Shown here: positions 24,591-36,693 of the stretch, in pieces
Position numbering within the stretch: position 1 is the stretch's first letter
Layout: each line of letters begins with the position of its first letter
Assembly: GCA_017562135.1 (NCBI GenBank)
Contig: QEYB01000796.1
Location: 1-51,654, forward strand
Source: Dipylidium caninum
Taxonomy: Eukaryota > Platyhelminthes > Cestoda > Cyclophyllidea > Dipylidiidae
DNA length: 51,654 nt
Reading direction: 5' to 3'
Position numbers and translations under genes: made by a program
The notes under the pieces: model-generated
Database searches by the model: none
Seen by the model: only the letters and a program-made list of their open reading frames with translations
Told to the model about the DNA's origin: nothing

Positions 24591-26537
24591 CTACTCCCTT
24601 GTCTCTTTTTTTCGATTAGTTGGCACAACTCGTGAAAGGCCTATGGAAATAGAGATTGGAAGTTTCAAGCTGACGACGTCGTGAGAATTCACAAGTTGGC
24701 CGTCTTCTGAATAGACTTTGGCCAACTCTGTCCCGTTAATGCATAATGAAGTGGACCATCTCAGTTTGTTTTGGTCGCCGCAGGCATTTAATCAAATCAT
24801 TAGGCGGAATCGCTTTTCGCGGCCCGTCAATGAACCTCGCCCATGATCAGAGATATTCTCTCGTGAATGAATGAGGTGGTGTTGCAGAAGTTGGATCAAG
24901 TGGTCCTCTTTTCGTATAATTAATGTTAGCAGGAGTGGACATCTGAGGGTGTAGAGGTGGTTCAGGCAAGTTGAAGGTGAACAGAAGACTGCGGCATCGC
25001 AGTGAAGATCGTCAGAGTAGATTGTGATGCCTCAAACGGCCATTGTCTTACCTGCGCAAATTCCGGTCACGTCGTGAGCAAATCTTTAATTGTAGCAAGA
25101 TGAAGCGGGATTTGTGGTGGGGTGATGAGGTGATGAGGTGTTGTGCTGAAGAGGTGGAAGGCCCAAGAAGTGACCCCGATGGTAGCAGGAATGATTGTGT
25201 TTACGTCTTCTGCATTCCACTCAACTTGACTTCACTCTCGGTCAGCCTCATCCCCCTACCCACATTGGTTCATTCGAGACATTGCCTCACATCGCCCTCC
25301 TTTTCACAGCATACTTCACGCCATCGCCTTCTAGTGCTTGAGGCCCTTTTGTCGGGAGCAGTGCGATATTAGGTTGATGGCAGCAGATTTCGAGGATGCT
25401 CGATATCCGCCGCATCTTGTCATTTGAGAGTACAACAGTAGCATCATTAATGGTTTCCGCTGCCTGGTCTGACAATTCCAGACGAATGTGATAATCCCAC
25501 CATTTGCTCCAGTTATCTTCTTTCCAGTCTAATTCGAATCGTCCCAATGCAAGAGCTTTCTTATTGACGCAGATGCTCTCATGAAAGTATACCTCCGCTT
25601 TTATCTACGCGGCAAAGTCCATTTGGCGAAAAGAAAAGCGTCTCCACACCACGGTTGACGACACTTTCAAATGACTACGAATGAGATGCAGTCACATCTC
25701 AACTTCGCTTAATGAGAGACCTTGTGTTTCCCTTCGAACGGCTGATTTGCCGCATGTTTATCCGCCAGCAGATCGACTCGGTCGACATTTGAGTGTGAGG
25801 TGATGGTGAACTATTTAGTCGGTTAAAATTGCAGTCACTGTGTATGCAACGCCGTTCTGCCTCCTACCTCGGAATGCATCGTTGTCAACTGTCGCAACAC
25901 TAAATCGAAATTGAAACCACCAACATCCTCTTGTGTCCCATCCGCTTGCATCGAACAGAGAACACTTTCGTCAATGTTACTCGGCACCCCCTACACACCC
26001 CTGCCTGATGCCAATTCACTCCCATGGAGATGTGAGATATGCAGTATTGCAACCATGTGTACCGAGCGATGACATTCGCAGCGGATGATGAGGCGCACCA
26101 CTCGTATCCTCAGCTCCACCAAGCATGAGAAGGTGCGCTTGCTTTCAAGTATTCGCCCACTTGTCCACCGTCTCCCCTAATTTCCCTCTTGAAGTGAGCA
26201 AGATGACGATCGTGGGCGCATAAGCGGCAGAACTAGACAGTACCTTGAATACGTTCTATGGAGAGTATCAGTCGCACAGCGACATCTGGGTTCACAGTGT
26301 TCGATTAAGCTACAATAGGCACTTCGACCAAGCCAGGTGGCAATTCCTTCCAAGGACCATTTGGTCAAACGATTTCCTCAGCATCGAGATCGCATTTGTG
26401 TTAGGAAGGACATTCACACATCCGAGGTTGCTTCACATTCTTCTGTATATCATCCTCGACGGCAGACAGGCGTCTCCTGAGCTCTTCCATTCAATCCCTC
26501 TGTCCAGTTTCGGTCACACATCGTTAAACTGGCTTTA

Positions 26538-26720
26538 TTGCCAGCGGTGATTTCTCCAGTTCTTGTCCAAATCCGTATTGACGACATCCTTGCATACACC
26601 CGTATTTCCAACTTCTTTCAATACTGCTGTGGCAGGCGCATTGCGCTAAATTCGACATCATTCAAATCCAGTGTAGCAGAAGTTTCACAAGGCCGGTATA
26701 ACCAACCGCTAGGTCAATAA
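26538..26720 (+). mobile_element. Possible degenerate reverse-transcriptase-like remnant
   Basis: The plus frame reads VQIRIDDILAYTRISNFF, then GRRIALNSTSFKSS and AEVSQG. This loosely resembles the Ty3/BEL-type reverse-transcriptase stretch in which (Y/F)xDD(I/L)L is followed by GLxLNxxKC and FLGHxVS. However, the first aromatic of the DD motif is replaced, the spacing is too short and the frame is only 60 codons. The surrounding 25.6-28.1 kb is unique to unit 3, which would suit an insertion, but I found no terminal repeats. Confidence 0.2.
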
Positions 26721-28109
26721 TTCCTCGTCTTCCGATCAACAGCTTCACCAACCTGCCCGATTGTTGGAAAACTTCCAACCAGTGAGGTGCAGCGTGAATA
26801 ACACTGCGTCATTCTGAATGTCAAGGAATAAAACAGGCTTTCACCGCCGTGTCCTCAATTCCGTCTCGCTTTATCTTGCAGGCAAATCCTCCCATTCAGC
26901 CTTGGTGCAGTCAGAGTGAGACAGAGGTCCACTGTGTCGGCCTCCCTCCTCTCAGATTACGGGGCGAGTGTAGGTGGTGTCACCTTCGGTTGTGTTGACG
27001 GTGTTTCAGTTCATTCGTGATGGAATCTTCGCGGAATTGGCGCCTGTCGCGGCTTCTCGTGCCGAATACACTCTGCAGCTGAAGAGGTCGACCACTACAA
27101 TACTTTTATCAATAACTACTACGAGCTGTGTTAACCTTCATGGAAATGGACGGCGCTGACTAGCGGGCGGATGAATATCTGCTGGTATTGACCGAAACTG
27201 CTTTTGAATCCGCAGTTCTATTGGTGACCACCAATCAGTGGGCACCTCCTCGGTCAATGAGGCTACAAGAGCAGAGCAAAGACGATTTTGCGACAATTGT
27301 GACGGCTGCTCAAATTGTGAAGAGGGATTAACGAAGAAAGTGCATGATTTAGTTTGTCAAAGTGAGATTCTTCACTTCGAATGCCACACCGCTCCTCGGG
27401 GGGCTTTGAAGGGCCACCGAGTGTGATGAGGCCTGAAGGGCCAATTTCGCAAGGGCGACAGAGGAGTAGAGCAGCAGCTACGAGGGGCAGGTGTCTATTT
27501 GAACATGCAAGGCAGCATGGATGTCAGGTCCACAGTCCTCACACATAAACTTCAATCTTCACGTGCACTTAACAGTCCATGCATTGAAAACCACTCCACT
27601 TCTAGTTTTCGTCGTGGGCACTTTGTATTTATTCATTGTAGTGAACATATCATTAACGCCAAGGGCTGAGACGGTACGGCGTGGGGTTATTCACACCCCC
27701 ACAAGACGCGGCTAATAAGGCGCTACTTGGCGTCAAAGTGGACTTGCAATTTCAATGCGAGTCTGCGAGTCGCCTATACCACTCCCAGTTACCTCCACAC
27801 CTAATTGCATATTTGCAAAAGGAGAAACATAGTCGGATGGGCAGATACTGGAAATCACATAACAACGTGACCCCTTCCCATAACAAGGCAATTGACGAAA
27901 TTTGGTCCCACAATGACCAACGTCTAAGCCATGCAAACCACCTCAACTTCCACCTGCTCCTGTCAGAATAACTCCAATTGGAAAATCGGAAAGCAATTGG
28001 CTGGATGATCGCAAGCCATAAGCGCGAGTTTGAAACTCATAAGAAGATTCGTGGTGCAATTGAAAGGTCTGTAATCTGTTTTGTGGGAGTGACGCAAACC
28101 AACAGCGAA

Positions 28110-29700
28110 TCCAATAAAACATCAAATAAGAATTAAAATTTACTGAAAAGAAAGCCACCCTGCCACATATCAGAGAACAATAAACCAACTCTACTCTGAA
28201 CCTTGAAGCACCCCCGATAATACAACTATGCTCCGCTTGTCCCCAGTGTCTATTGAAAAATGTATGAATAGTCAAGAGAAAGTACCGAGACGCAAGGACC
28301 CAATAAGACTAGGCTCACAATTTTCTGTGATGATGGCGCATTTTGGTTAGAGAACTGACAGTTTGCATTTGCAAATGCACCTCCAGCTTGCCCTTTTCTC
28401 CAACGAGGTAAAATTTTTCTCCCTCTCTTCGTTCACACAGCCTCGTCTCACTCCGATTTCATCCAGAACGCCCTCACCCCTCCGTGTCCTCACTGATGCA
28501 TGTTCCCACAAACAGAGTAGGTTCGTCAGAGGAGAATTGTGCAGTTAGCCTCAATCCACTCGAAACCTGCCTTCCTTCATTCGCCATTAGCCGCCACTCC
28601 CTCGTCAATCAGAGCTTTCTGCTCGACGCACGCCCATTGGCCGGGGCAATTTGACCTCTCTCAGTGTCTTTTCTCCATTCGTTCCTCATCCGCTTTTCCC
28701 TTTTCCTCGATAAAGCGGGAAAGCCTAATTCGATTCGTTCCACCACGAGAGCTTTTTCATGACACAGGTGCTCTCGGTGCAAGTGTACCGTTGCTATTCC
28801 GACTCTCCTATGCCCATGTCGCGGGATGAAAACAGTATCAACTTCACGGGTGAGGAAACTTTCAAATCACCAGGAATGAGATGCAGTCACGTTTTAACAT
28901 CTCTTCATGAGAGACCTCGTTTTTCTCCCAACAAAACAACAAAGATAAATTGAAAACGCTGAGCAGAAAGCCAACGTCCCGCATATTAACGAACAACAAA
29001 CTAACTCCACTGTACAACATGAAGCACGCTTTACTCACACGCCGGATAATGCAATTGAGTGCTGCTTCTCCACCTCTTCCATGAAAGAAATGCATGAAGA
29101 TTTGGGAGAAGGGACTGAGACGCGAGAGGTCAACAAAGTTGAGCCCACGGTTTTCGGTGTTCCCTGTGACATTTTGAACAGTGACACCGAGTAACACCTA
29201 CACGGACTTGCAATTTGTAAATGCATCTCCCGTGTGCCTTCCATCTCCAACGGGTTAAATTCTTTCTCCTTCTCTACGTCCACACGGCCTCGTCTCACTT
29301 CGATTCCGTCTACCCAAACTAGCTCACCTTTTGCCATTGCGACCCTCAGACAGAACGCCCGCCTGCACGCAACCGTGGATACACTGATGCATGTTCTCAC
29401 AAGCGGCGTAAGTTCATGAGAGGCGATGAAAAGGGCGCATTAATTAGGGTTGTAGAGTTAATCTCAATTCAGCTGAAACATGTATCGATGCGTCATTTCT
29501 GCAACAGGAGGCTACGGCTAAGCATTATAATGGGAGAAGTTATGCACCTCGCCCGAAACGTGCCTTCCTTCATTCGTCATTCGTCACTCGTCCCCCATAG
29601 CATTCTGCTGGACAAAGCGAAGTGGTCACGGCAATGCGCGTCTCCTCCACTATCCTTCTTCCATCCGTTCCTCCAACACTTTGGCCTCTACCCCCGAAAT
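28110..29700. repeat. Local tandem duplication of ~0.85 kb
   Basis: 28110-28740 and 28950-29700 run in parallel at a spacing of about 850 nt. Shared landmarks are the gaaagcca..c..cata block, tttgcaaatgca / tttgtaaatgca, the cctcgtctcac..cgattc stretch and gccttccttcattcg. The copies differ at many sites. A third partial match lies at 25480-25740 (gagatgcagtcaca.ct, then gagagacct). I see no supported gene inside. Confidence 0.5.
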
Positions 29701-30545
29701 GTTGCTTTACGGTTTAAAAAGTGAACATCGACTGCATAATCTTAGGCCCCTGGCACTTCCACGAAGCACCGTCGTCCACCTCATGTGGCATCACCTCTCC
29801 ATATACATGCGGAATTGAGAAGACAAAGCATCGCTGACCATGGTTCTCAATGTACGACTTTCCGTCGCTCCCGCCTCCGCAAACTGCCTGCGTCGAAGTG
29901 CGCATACATAATCTAGCAACTCGATACTCCTACCAATGAAAGCGTGCATCCAACACTCTTGGGAAGTTGAGAAGCGGCATGGAGACATGTGGTTGCCGAT
30001 GTTCCACCTCGACATCACAAAGCTTAGCTTACCCAGGTCATTCAAGCCAACGGCGTGGAAGTGACTACGTGATAACACAATAGGTGGGTTGCAGGCTGTT
30101 AGCAAGGGCAAAAGTAATCACAGAGTGCCAGAGTGCTCTTCCGCCGTCATTACAATGACCGGCTTCGTCAGCCACACCCGCCTTCTGCAACCTCCTCAAC
30201 CACACTGGTCGGAGTCCACCTCAAAGTGACTACTGACAGACTTGTTACTCAGTGTGCGTGTGAAGAGCAATTGCGATCCCTGTCACATTTGAACTGTTCT
30301 CGTATATCAAGGGGTTAGCCACTAGATTTTGGTTTATTTGCTTGCTAAACTAGTCAGTTATGTGTCCATTCGGGGAAATAGAGATAGTGGGACAGCTTCC
30401 CTTCAGCCAACCCTTACCCTCTTCATGTCAGTGCTTGTCAAGAGAACAATGTCTCACCATTTGCCAGTACTGCTTTCATGTACAAATTTCAAGAACAATG
30501 TAGGACACCTTGTATCAGCCAACGTGAAGGTCAATAGCCTCTTCG

Positions 30546-32348
30546 CTAGATGGTTTTATCGACATAGTGATTGTCTGAAATTGTGAAAAGGCGACAAACC
30601 GCATAAAATGAGAGGGTGGAGAAACTGTGACTCAAGAATGTGTTTGCATCGAGCGCTACTGCAAAGGCAAGTAAGAAGACGAGGATCCCTGTGTTTCCAC
30701 TCAAAACAAATGCCTCCCCTTGATAGGAGAGTGGTTTGACCTACCCCAATCTATAATGTAGGTCACGAAGTAAGGTGTGTCATTGTTAAAGCTAAAGCAT
30801 GCGAGGTAATCAACAGGATATCTCCTCCTCATTTGTACTGTGATATTCAGGAATTTGTGGTCCACACTCTTTCCTGCAAGGAGAGCAGCAATTAGCCTAC
30901 CAATGCACAAACATCAGAATTTTAAAAATGAGTCTCGCTTAGCTTACTGCTGCTGACAATTTGCGGAAACTTGTCCGTGTTATTTTCAACTGTGCCACGA
31001 AAATTAGTGCCAACTGAGGATTGATCTGTTTTCGACAATACAAGCATCTGGGAAACCCGAAAGTAATTATAAGACTCAATGTGTAGAGGCAAGAGATGTG
31101 ACAATTATGAATTAAGTGGCAAATCACTCGAGGCCCATTCTCATAAGCAAGGAAAACTACATTGTAGACTCACATGTGACGCCTTCTTGTTGAACTTGCA
31201 CGTGAGCGTCACCGTTTCCTTGTTCTTCGCGTCAATGAAGAAGGAATCATTCGGGTCCACGAAGAGGGCTTAGAAGCCGAGGGGCAAATTCGGTTGGCCG
31301 TTTGTAATAAGAGGATGATTTGAAATGACGAAGTTACAGTCATGGCAACTCACCAGAATCCGGTGCACTCCACACTCCATTAGGAAATACAGCAATGGAA
31401 ATTGGAATAACTGAAAAGTTGTTGGTGTCGAAGACAATCCAAGACATATCATGACGTATAAGACCAGACATTTGCACCTCTGCGTGATATTCATTGGCTA
31501 AGGAAACGGCAAGGAAAAGAAAAGCATTATCGTTTCCTCTGGTGCAGCGTGCGTGTAGTGCCTAGGTGAGGAGTGGACTCGAACGTACCCTGAGTGTAGG
31601 AACAATTGAAATACGCGGAGGAACAATCGCTGCCTCTTATTTCGATGCGGTCTAATATATCGGAGAATTTATACACCCAAACAGACTAGAAGAAGTGACA
31701 AATTAATATGTCAGTGGTGAAAGGTAAGAGCATCGTAGTGAGAAGAAGTCAACTTACGTTGTATCTGTCGGGCAGTGAGAAATGGAGGAAGAATGAACTG
31801 TTGACGGGACCGCTCACGATTCTGCTTTCATTTCTCGCAGTTGCACGCACTGCCGATGTGTCGTCGGAAAAGAGAGTATTGCAACACCTTAATCACCTTT
31901 ACTCACAGACACAATGTAGTCCACAATCGACCTCACACTCAGATCCAGCCCCCACTTTTTCTCTTACATTCTCTCCTACTGCATCTCCATCGAGTCAGAC
32001 TTGTCTCGGCCGACCCCTCCAGTAAAAATTCTCCCATTACAACCAGCCGCCACCAGTCTCGCCTTATGCCCTTCCCATCTACTACATGGCGAATGCTCGT
32101 TTGCTTCTTGAACTTACACTTTCCTATGCATTGCCATCAGATCAACGCAAGAGCACGCGGCTTACAGGTGTGGCAAGTGAGAATGATGGTGCTGGGGAAA
32201 GGGTGTTAATTGAAAGCGTAGAATTTTGTGCTATAGAGATGGGGCTCAACTTACTCCCTTGCGTATTCAATGCCCCGAAAAGGAGAAGTGTCGCTCCACT
32301 CAAAAAGGTGATGAATTTGAGTAAAGACACCGCTGCTTCAATCAGCAT
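30546..32348 (-). CDS. Type-B secreted glycoprotein gene, unit 3 copy (8 exons, nearly intact)
   Basis: The function is not recognised; I infer a secreted, heavily N-glycosylated protein of about 264 residues. Exons: 32348-32255, 31864-31758, 31685-31589, 31497-31354, 31268-31174, 31047-30948, 30873-30745, 30574-30546 (stop TAG). All donors are GT and the phases join without a frame break (1,0,1,1,0,1,1). Residues 1-31 are a signal peptide (MLIEAAVSLLKFITF, then a hydrophobic run). Four cysteines lie at about residues 88, 95, 171 and 238. Sequons lie at about N32, N43, N53, N94, N126, N154, N201, N222 and N243. There is no hydrophobic tail, so secretion is likelier than a GPI anchor. Oddity: the exon 2 acceptor reads CG instead of AG at 31866-31865. 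An in-frame AG 15 nt downstream (exon start 31849) would remove five residues and give 259. Exon lengths match the unit 1 and unit 4 copies exactly at exons 1, 6, 7 and 8. The start was chosen because it opens the signal peptide in all three copies. Confidence 0.72.
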
Positions 32349-32603
32349 TGTTTGTTCAGTTGAGGCCTCGCTCTCGGGCGCATTACATTTATCCTTTCTA
32401 AAGTAGGTCAACATGCAAATTCGCATTGGTTATCCATGGCGTCGTTACGAGGTACACAGAGGCTCATTTGATGTCATCACGAATAATTCATTACACAGCG
32501 ATCATTCTTTGCTTTCTATGTGGCTGCCCTGAAGCAAAAACACGTTTACGCATTTCTGACATACTTGTGCTGTCCACCCCACTTCAGGAGGTCTCCCCAT
32601 TGG

Positions 32604-32610
32604 TTTATAA
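32604..32610 (-). promoter_or_regulatory. TATA-like box upstream of unit 3 type-B gene
   Basis: Minus-strand TTATAAA, 256 nt before the ATG at 32348. The flanking gatctgc is shared with units 1 and 4. Confidence 0.45.
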
Positions 32611-35600
32611 GCAGATCGGCTGGAGCAGATCGTAGGAGTCTAGCCACACATAAGACCACTGGACTCGGTCATGCACTGCCAATTTGTCACTAAAATGTCC
32701 AACCGAAGGTCTGCAGAGGCTGCAATGAAAAGCGACCAGGTAAAAAGAGGCAGACTGCTTATGGACATGTCGATGCGGTGGGGGGAAACGAATTATGTGA
32801 TTTGATGATGTAACCGAACATTGTTTGATTGGAGAGGGTCTAACAGAGAAATGTCTATTGGAAGAACAAGGAGACAAACACTTGGCAATGCAAAAGCAAA
32901 TACTAGGCAACAGATACGTTATCGCCAAGATCGTAAGTAATTGATTTCACTTGCAAAGCCCTTTACATATGCATAATCAAAATGATCTGCCCTTGCAGCA
33001 CCAACGCAGTAATGATTGCCCTTCAAAGGAGTTCTCGTGCTTGGCCTTTTGACATCGTCTGGTTGGTGTTGTTGCCATTGCACGACAACAACACACCTAG
33101 AGGCCGCATTTGCGGGTATCTGCTGCCAATGTATGTAACGAGATTGGCGTGAGAATGGTCTTGTGACAAGAAGAGGGCGACCGCCAACGGTGGCAACGTC
33201 GTCAGACAGATGTTAACAGATGGTGTCAGCATTCATTCCTTCTCGCTTCAACTACAGCAAATTCTGCCGTGAGATGGGGGAGGTGAAAGAGAAGATTAGG
33301 TGAAGGGGGCATGCAGACGAGCCAGTGTCGAAGAGGATGTTCTGCGTTTATTTAACTACCTTGAGTTTGGCGGTAGCATGACCACTTAGACCATTCTGTG
33401 AAACCTACATTCAATTAAATCCGAATGCTTGGATGCGTTCTGCGTGTCCTGAGTGTGCTGTGAAAGAGGCAGTCTTGTGAAGTGAGGGACGAATAAGGGC
33501 ATCTTCGTAGGTGGAAGCGAATTGAAAAGACAGATAGGGACGCCGTTGCTGCTGCAGACGTTGAGTCCGTGTAATCGTACGCACCGCTGCGACTCCATCG
33601 AAAGTTCCTCGAGGAAAAACTGTGACACGGAAAATAGGTTTCTTCTCCTTCTTACATCTCAGTCCATTCTCGCATTTGTCAACATATTTCAGCATACCTT
33701 CAGTAAGGAGAGCATCTACTTGCGTAATCCGCGGTGTGTGCGTGAGAACGTGCTTCGTGTTTCAAAGTAAATCTCCTTCTATCAGCTACTTATACACTTG
33801 CTTACTCATTTGTTGATTTGATTATTTAATCTCACTCCCACTGAATGGGTGCTGATCCGCAAAAGAGCATCAATATGCGAGTAAGGGGTCTTGACCTCCT
33901 CCAGATACTCACCAATCCATTCATCGTTCACCGCCCATTTGCCGGGCACTCAGAAGCCTGTGGCCCAAAATGAACTTTTGCGAGTTGTCATGTTCCCGAA
34001 ATTGAAATACGTCGATATTTCTCTCTGTCGGAGAATACTCGACTCAGGGGAGCGTACAACAGAGGTAGAATTAAAAAAAAGGGATCTAGCAGTTCCTCCT
34101 ATCGCCAAGTGTCGTCTTTAGAGTTTGGTGTTTTGCGGAGCATAACTCGCAGATACCACACAATGCAAGAACTTGACACCGCGAGACGTTTTCACCCACC
34201 GGAATGAATGTGCAATTGTCCGCAGTTGTTAACGAGACTCACACTAGTAGTTGCATTAATTCGTTAACCCAAGGAGACCACCGCCTAAACAACAACCAAA
34301 CATGGCAACGCATTTATCGCCCACTTGAGTAATCCAGGTCGAGTCTGCTCCACCTCATCGGTGACGCTCATTCTTCCCCCTCGAACCTGCGTACCTGCGT
34401 GTCTGCTTGCCTGCGTTCGTGTGCGCGCTGTCGGTCGTGTGCATCCACGTCTGCTTCACTGAAGCTCTTCAAAATGTTGTGTGAGCACAAACAACAGCGA
34501 GCAAATGGGGTCATGAGGAAAGCGAGAAAGGGAATGAAAGGTAGAGGCGGAGGGACATACTACGTGCAATTTAGTAGTTGACAGGTTTAATTTTCACCGT
34601 ATTTAAGGAAACTTTGATAACCTTATGCAATGCAGCAAAATTTCACTGCTCATCTCCCCTTTCTGTCCGCAATCTCTTGGTTCACCCGAAGTGGAGTAAA
34701 TGAATGGGTCGGTTTTATTACTCACCTCAGACATATCAGCATTGAGAAATAATAAGTTGCCGTATGTAGGAGGCATGTTCCGTTTGCTAAAGGGGTGCTC
34801 TGGCTATCCCATACGGGGCAATCCCATTGCAGACCGGATTGTGGATGCCTGTTGCTGCCGCATTTGTCTATTTAAGGCGATTATAACGATCGACAAAGGA
34901 GTCACAAATGAAATCCGCGATTGTCCAATGAAGAATTTGTAAGGCCTAATGAAGATGCAATTGAGTAGGTTCGGCAATGCTGGTGGATAAAGGAAACCAT
35001 TTCGTATTGGTCGCCCTTGCAATCTCACCCCACTAGTCACAGTCATCGTCTTTACAATTTTCAGCGATTCATCCCTTTGTAACCAAATTGAGTTTATTTA
35101 TCGTCTTCGTCTATCTTATCACTTTTGGGCCTAGTTCATGATCCATCTTCCTGTGGCCACTTCCGTCGGGACGAATATTTTATCTCACAAATTGGTTCAA
35201 TTTTGATTGGGATGAGTTAGTAGGTAGATGTAAAATTTGCTTTGGAGTCGGACCACGAAGTGCGGGAATAGATGGTCGAGGCCCTCGCGTTGCCAATCAC
35301 ACCATCTTGTATGAAGAATATCTGATATGGCTACAGATTCCCGAATTTACCCCGACATTGGATGCATAAACTGAAGTTACTACTTCCACTTTCATCTCCT
35401 CTCCATCAAAAGCAAATTTGCATTTTTTGATTCCTAAATCCCGCGGCACTACTAAAGTCTGGTGAGCGCATCGTCTTACAATCTGCTAAAATCACGTAAT
35501 GCACACGAAACAGACGCGCCTTTGAACAAACGTGATAGACTTGATGTTACGTTCTCCTTCAGAAGGAGGTTGAAGGAAGTGGTGGACTCGGAAGACTGCT

Positions 35601-36294
35601 TGTAGTGCGACACATGTGCATTTGAGAATCAGCATGACCATGAATGTTTTTCAGACAAAGCATAGCAGCACGTTTAAACACTCAAATTTAAGGAGGTATG
35701 AGGATGTCCTCAAGGCTTTTTCCGGTCAACTGAATGCAATTGTACGGTTATATGTTTACTTATTTTTGACTTCTTTGTTCACATAACCGAACTCTTCGTA
35801 GACTGAATGGAGAAAGAAATTGTAACAGTCAAATTGGCATGTGGTAATTACGAAGCTCCTCCCACTTGTTGCAGTAAGATGTTGAACGTGTGAGTGGTGC
35901 AGAATATTTCTTACCCTTCGGGAAATTAGCCTCCTTCCGGTGAACCACTTCGTAAGCTTTTCGCTCTCCCTGCGTCCTCCTCCACACAGTGGTCTGGCAC
36001 AAAATACTCGGCCTCAAATACATACCCAGACCCGGAAGGATCCAGTGAGAGTTGGTCACAGGACCAGTTTAACCACGCCGACGGACTGAGGGCAGATTCG
36101 CGGACTGCAATTTTCGCTGCACGTGAGGGACCAGTCTTGACATTTTCTCGTGTACCCTCTTCACTCTGCTCACTTGCGTCTTTTCCAACCAATTTTCGTG
36201 CCTCTTCGTGACTCTTCACACCAACGATATTGTGTGATTGTTTGTGACTATTGAAAAGGCATCACCCGTTTACCCCACCTCTGTACGGGAACAT

Positions 36295-36693
36295 ATGCCA
36301 CGTATGAATACAAAGGCATTCCGCACCTCCGTCAATGGAGTGAGAACCAACAACCGCGATGAAAGCGATAGCAATTGTGAGGCGAACTCTTCGACCGACG
36401 GAGAACTTCTCTCCTCCCTCCCCGATGTCTTCGAAACAGAGTCGGATGTGAAATGGCTGCATTTGCAACGGACTCATTTCAACTATGCAACGAATTCCAC
36501 ACGCACGAGTGAGAAGAAGGGTTTTCTCGAAACTGCTCACCTCCCCAGTCTCCGCTTAGACGAGGATCACTACCATAACCACTCGCCCCTTCCAGCTTCC
36601 TCCGCCCTCAGGCTCAAATCAAATACCAGCAAAGGCGGCTTGAAGGAGGGCGCCAGCTTCCGAATCGTGGCACCAAGACAGGAAGCATCGTAG
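36295..36693 (+). CDS. Unit-4-only open frame, 132 residues, unknown function
   Basis: Not recognised. From ATG at 36295 (MPRMNTKAFRTS) the frame runs 132 codons to TAG. The product would be soluble and polar, with an acidic Ser/Asp/Glu-rich middle (NSSTDGELLSSLPDVFETES), no signal peptide, no membrane segment and no cysteine pattern. The frame stays open back to a TGA at 36235, so it could also be a terminal exon entered at an AG near 36257. The minus strand is also open over part of it. It lies in the one stretch of unit 4 (35340-36940) without a match elsewhere. With no second copy to compare, chance remains possible. Confidence 0.25.
   Translation: MPRMNTKAFRTSVNGVRTNNRDESDSNCEANSSTDGELLSSLPDVFETESDVKWLHLQRTHFNYATNSTRTSEKKGFLETAHLPSLRLDEDHYHNHSPLPASSALRLKSNTSKGGLKEGASFRIVAPRQEAS

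Larger units (their letters stand above)
19425..33705. repeat. Array unit 3 (longest, 14.3 kb)
   Basis: 19425-20870 resembles 33705-35050. 21000-22500 shows no convincing gene. 22.5-24.6 kb holds the type-A gene. 25040-25330 is a diverged match of the promoter-like block (compare 43430-43640). 25.6-28.1 kb is unit-3-specific, with only a doubtful RT-like remnant. 28.1-29.7 kb is a local tandem duplication. 30.08-32.64 kb is the type-B gene and its flanks. 33130-33705 is the unit-end block. Confidence 0.6.

Noticed and set aside
25370..25547. A minus-strand frame (GRFELDWKEDNWSKWWDYH...) that looks protein-like.
   Set aside because: Has no open counterpart at the diverged matches near 28700 and no clear splice sites, so it was not called.
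35926..36256. A minus-strand frame ending SLRSGSPEGG just beside the unit 4 plus-strand frame.
   Set aside because: It overlaps a second equally open minus frame, has no ATG start, and no second copy exists to test it.
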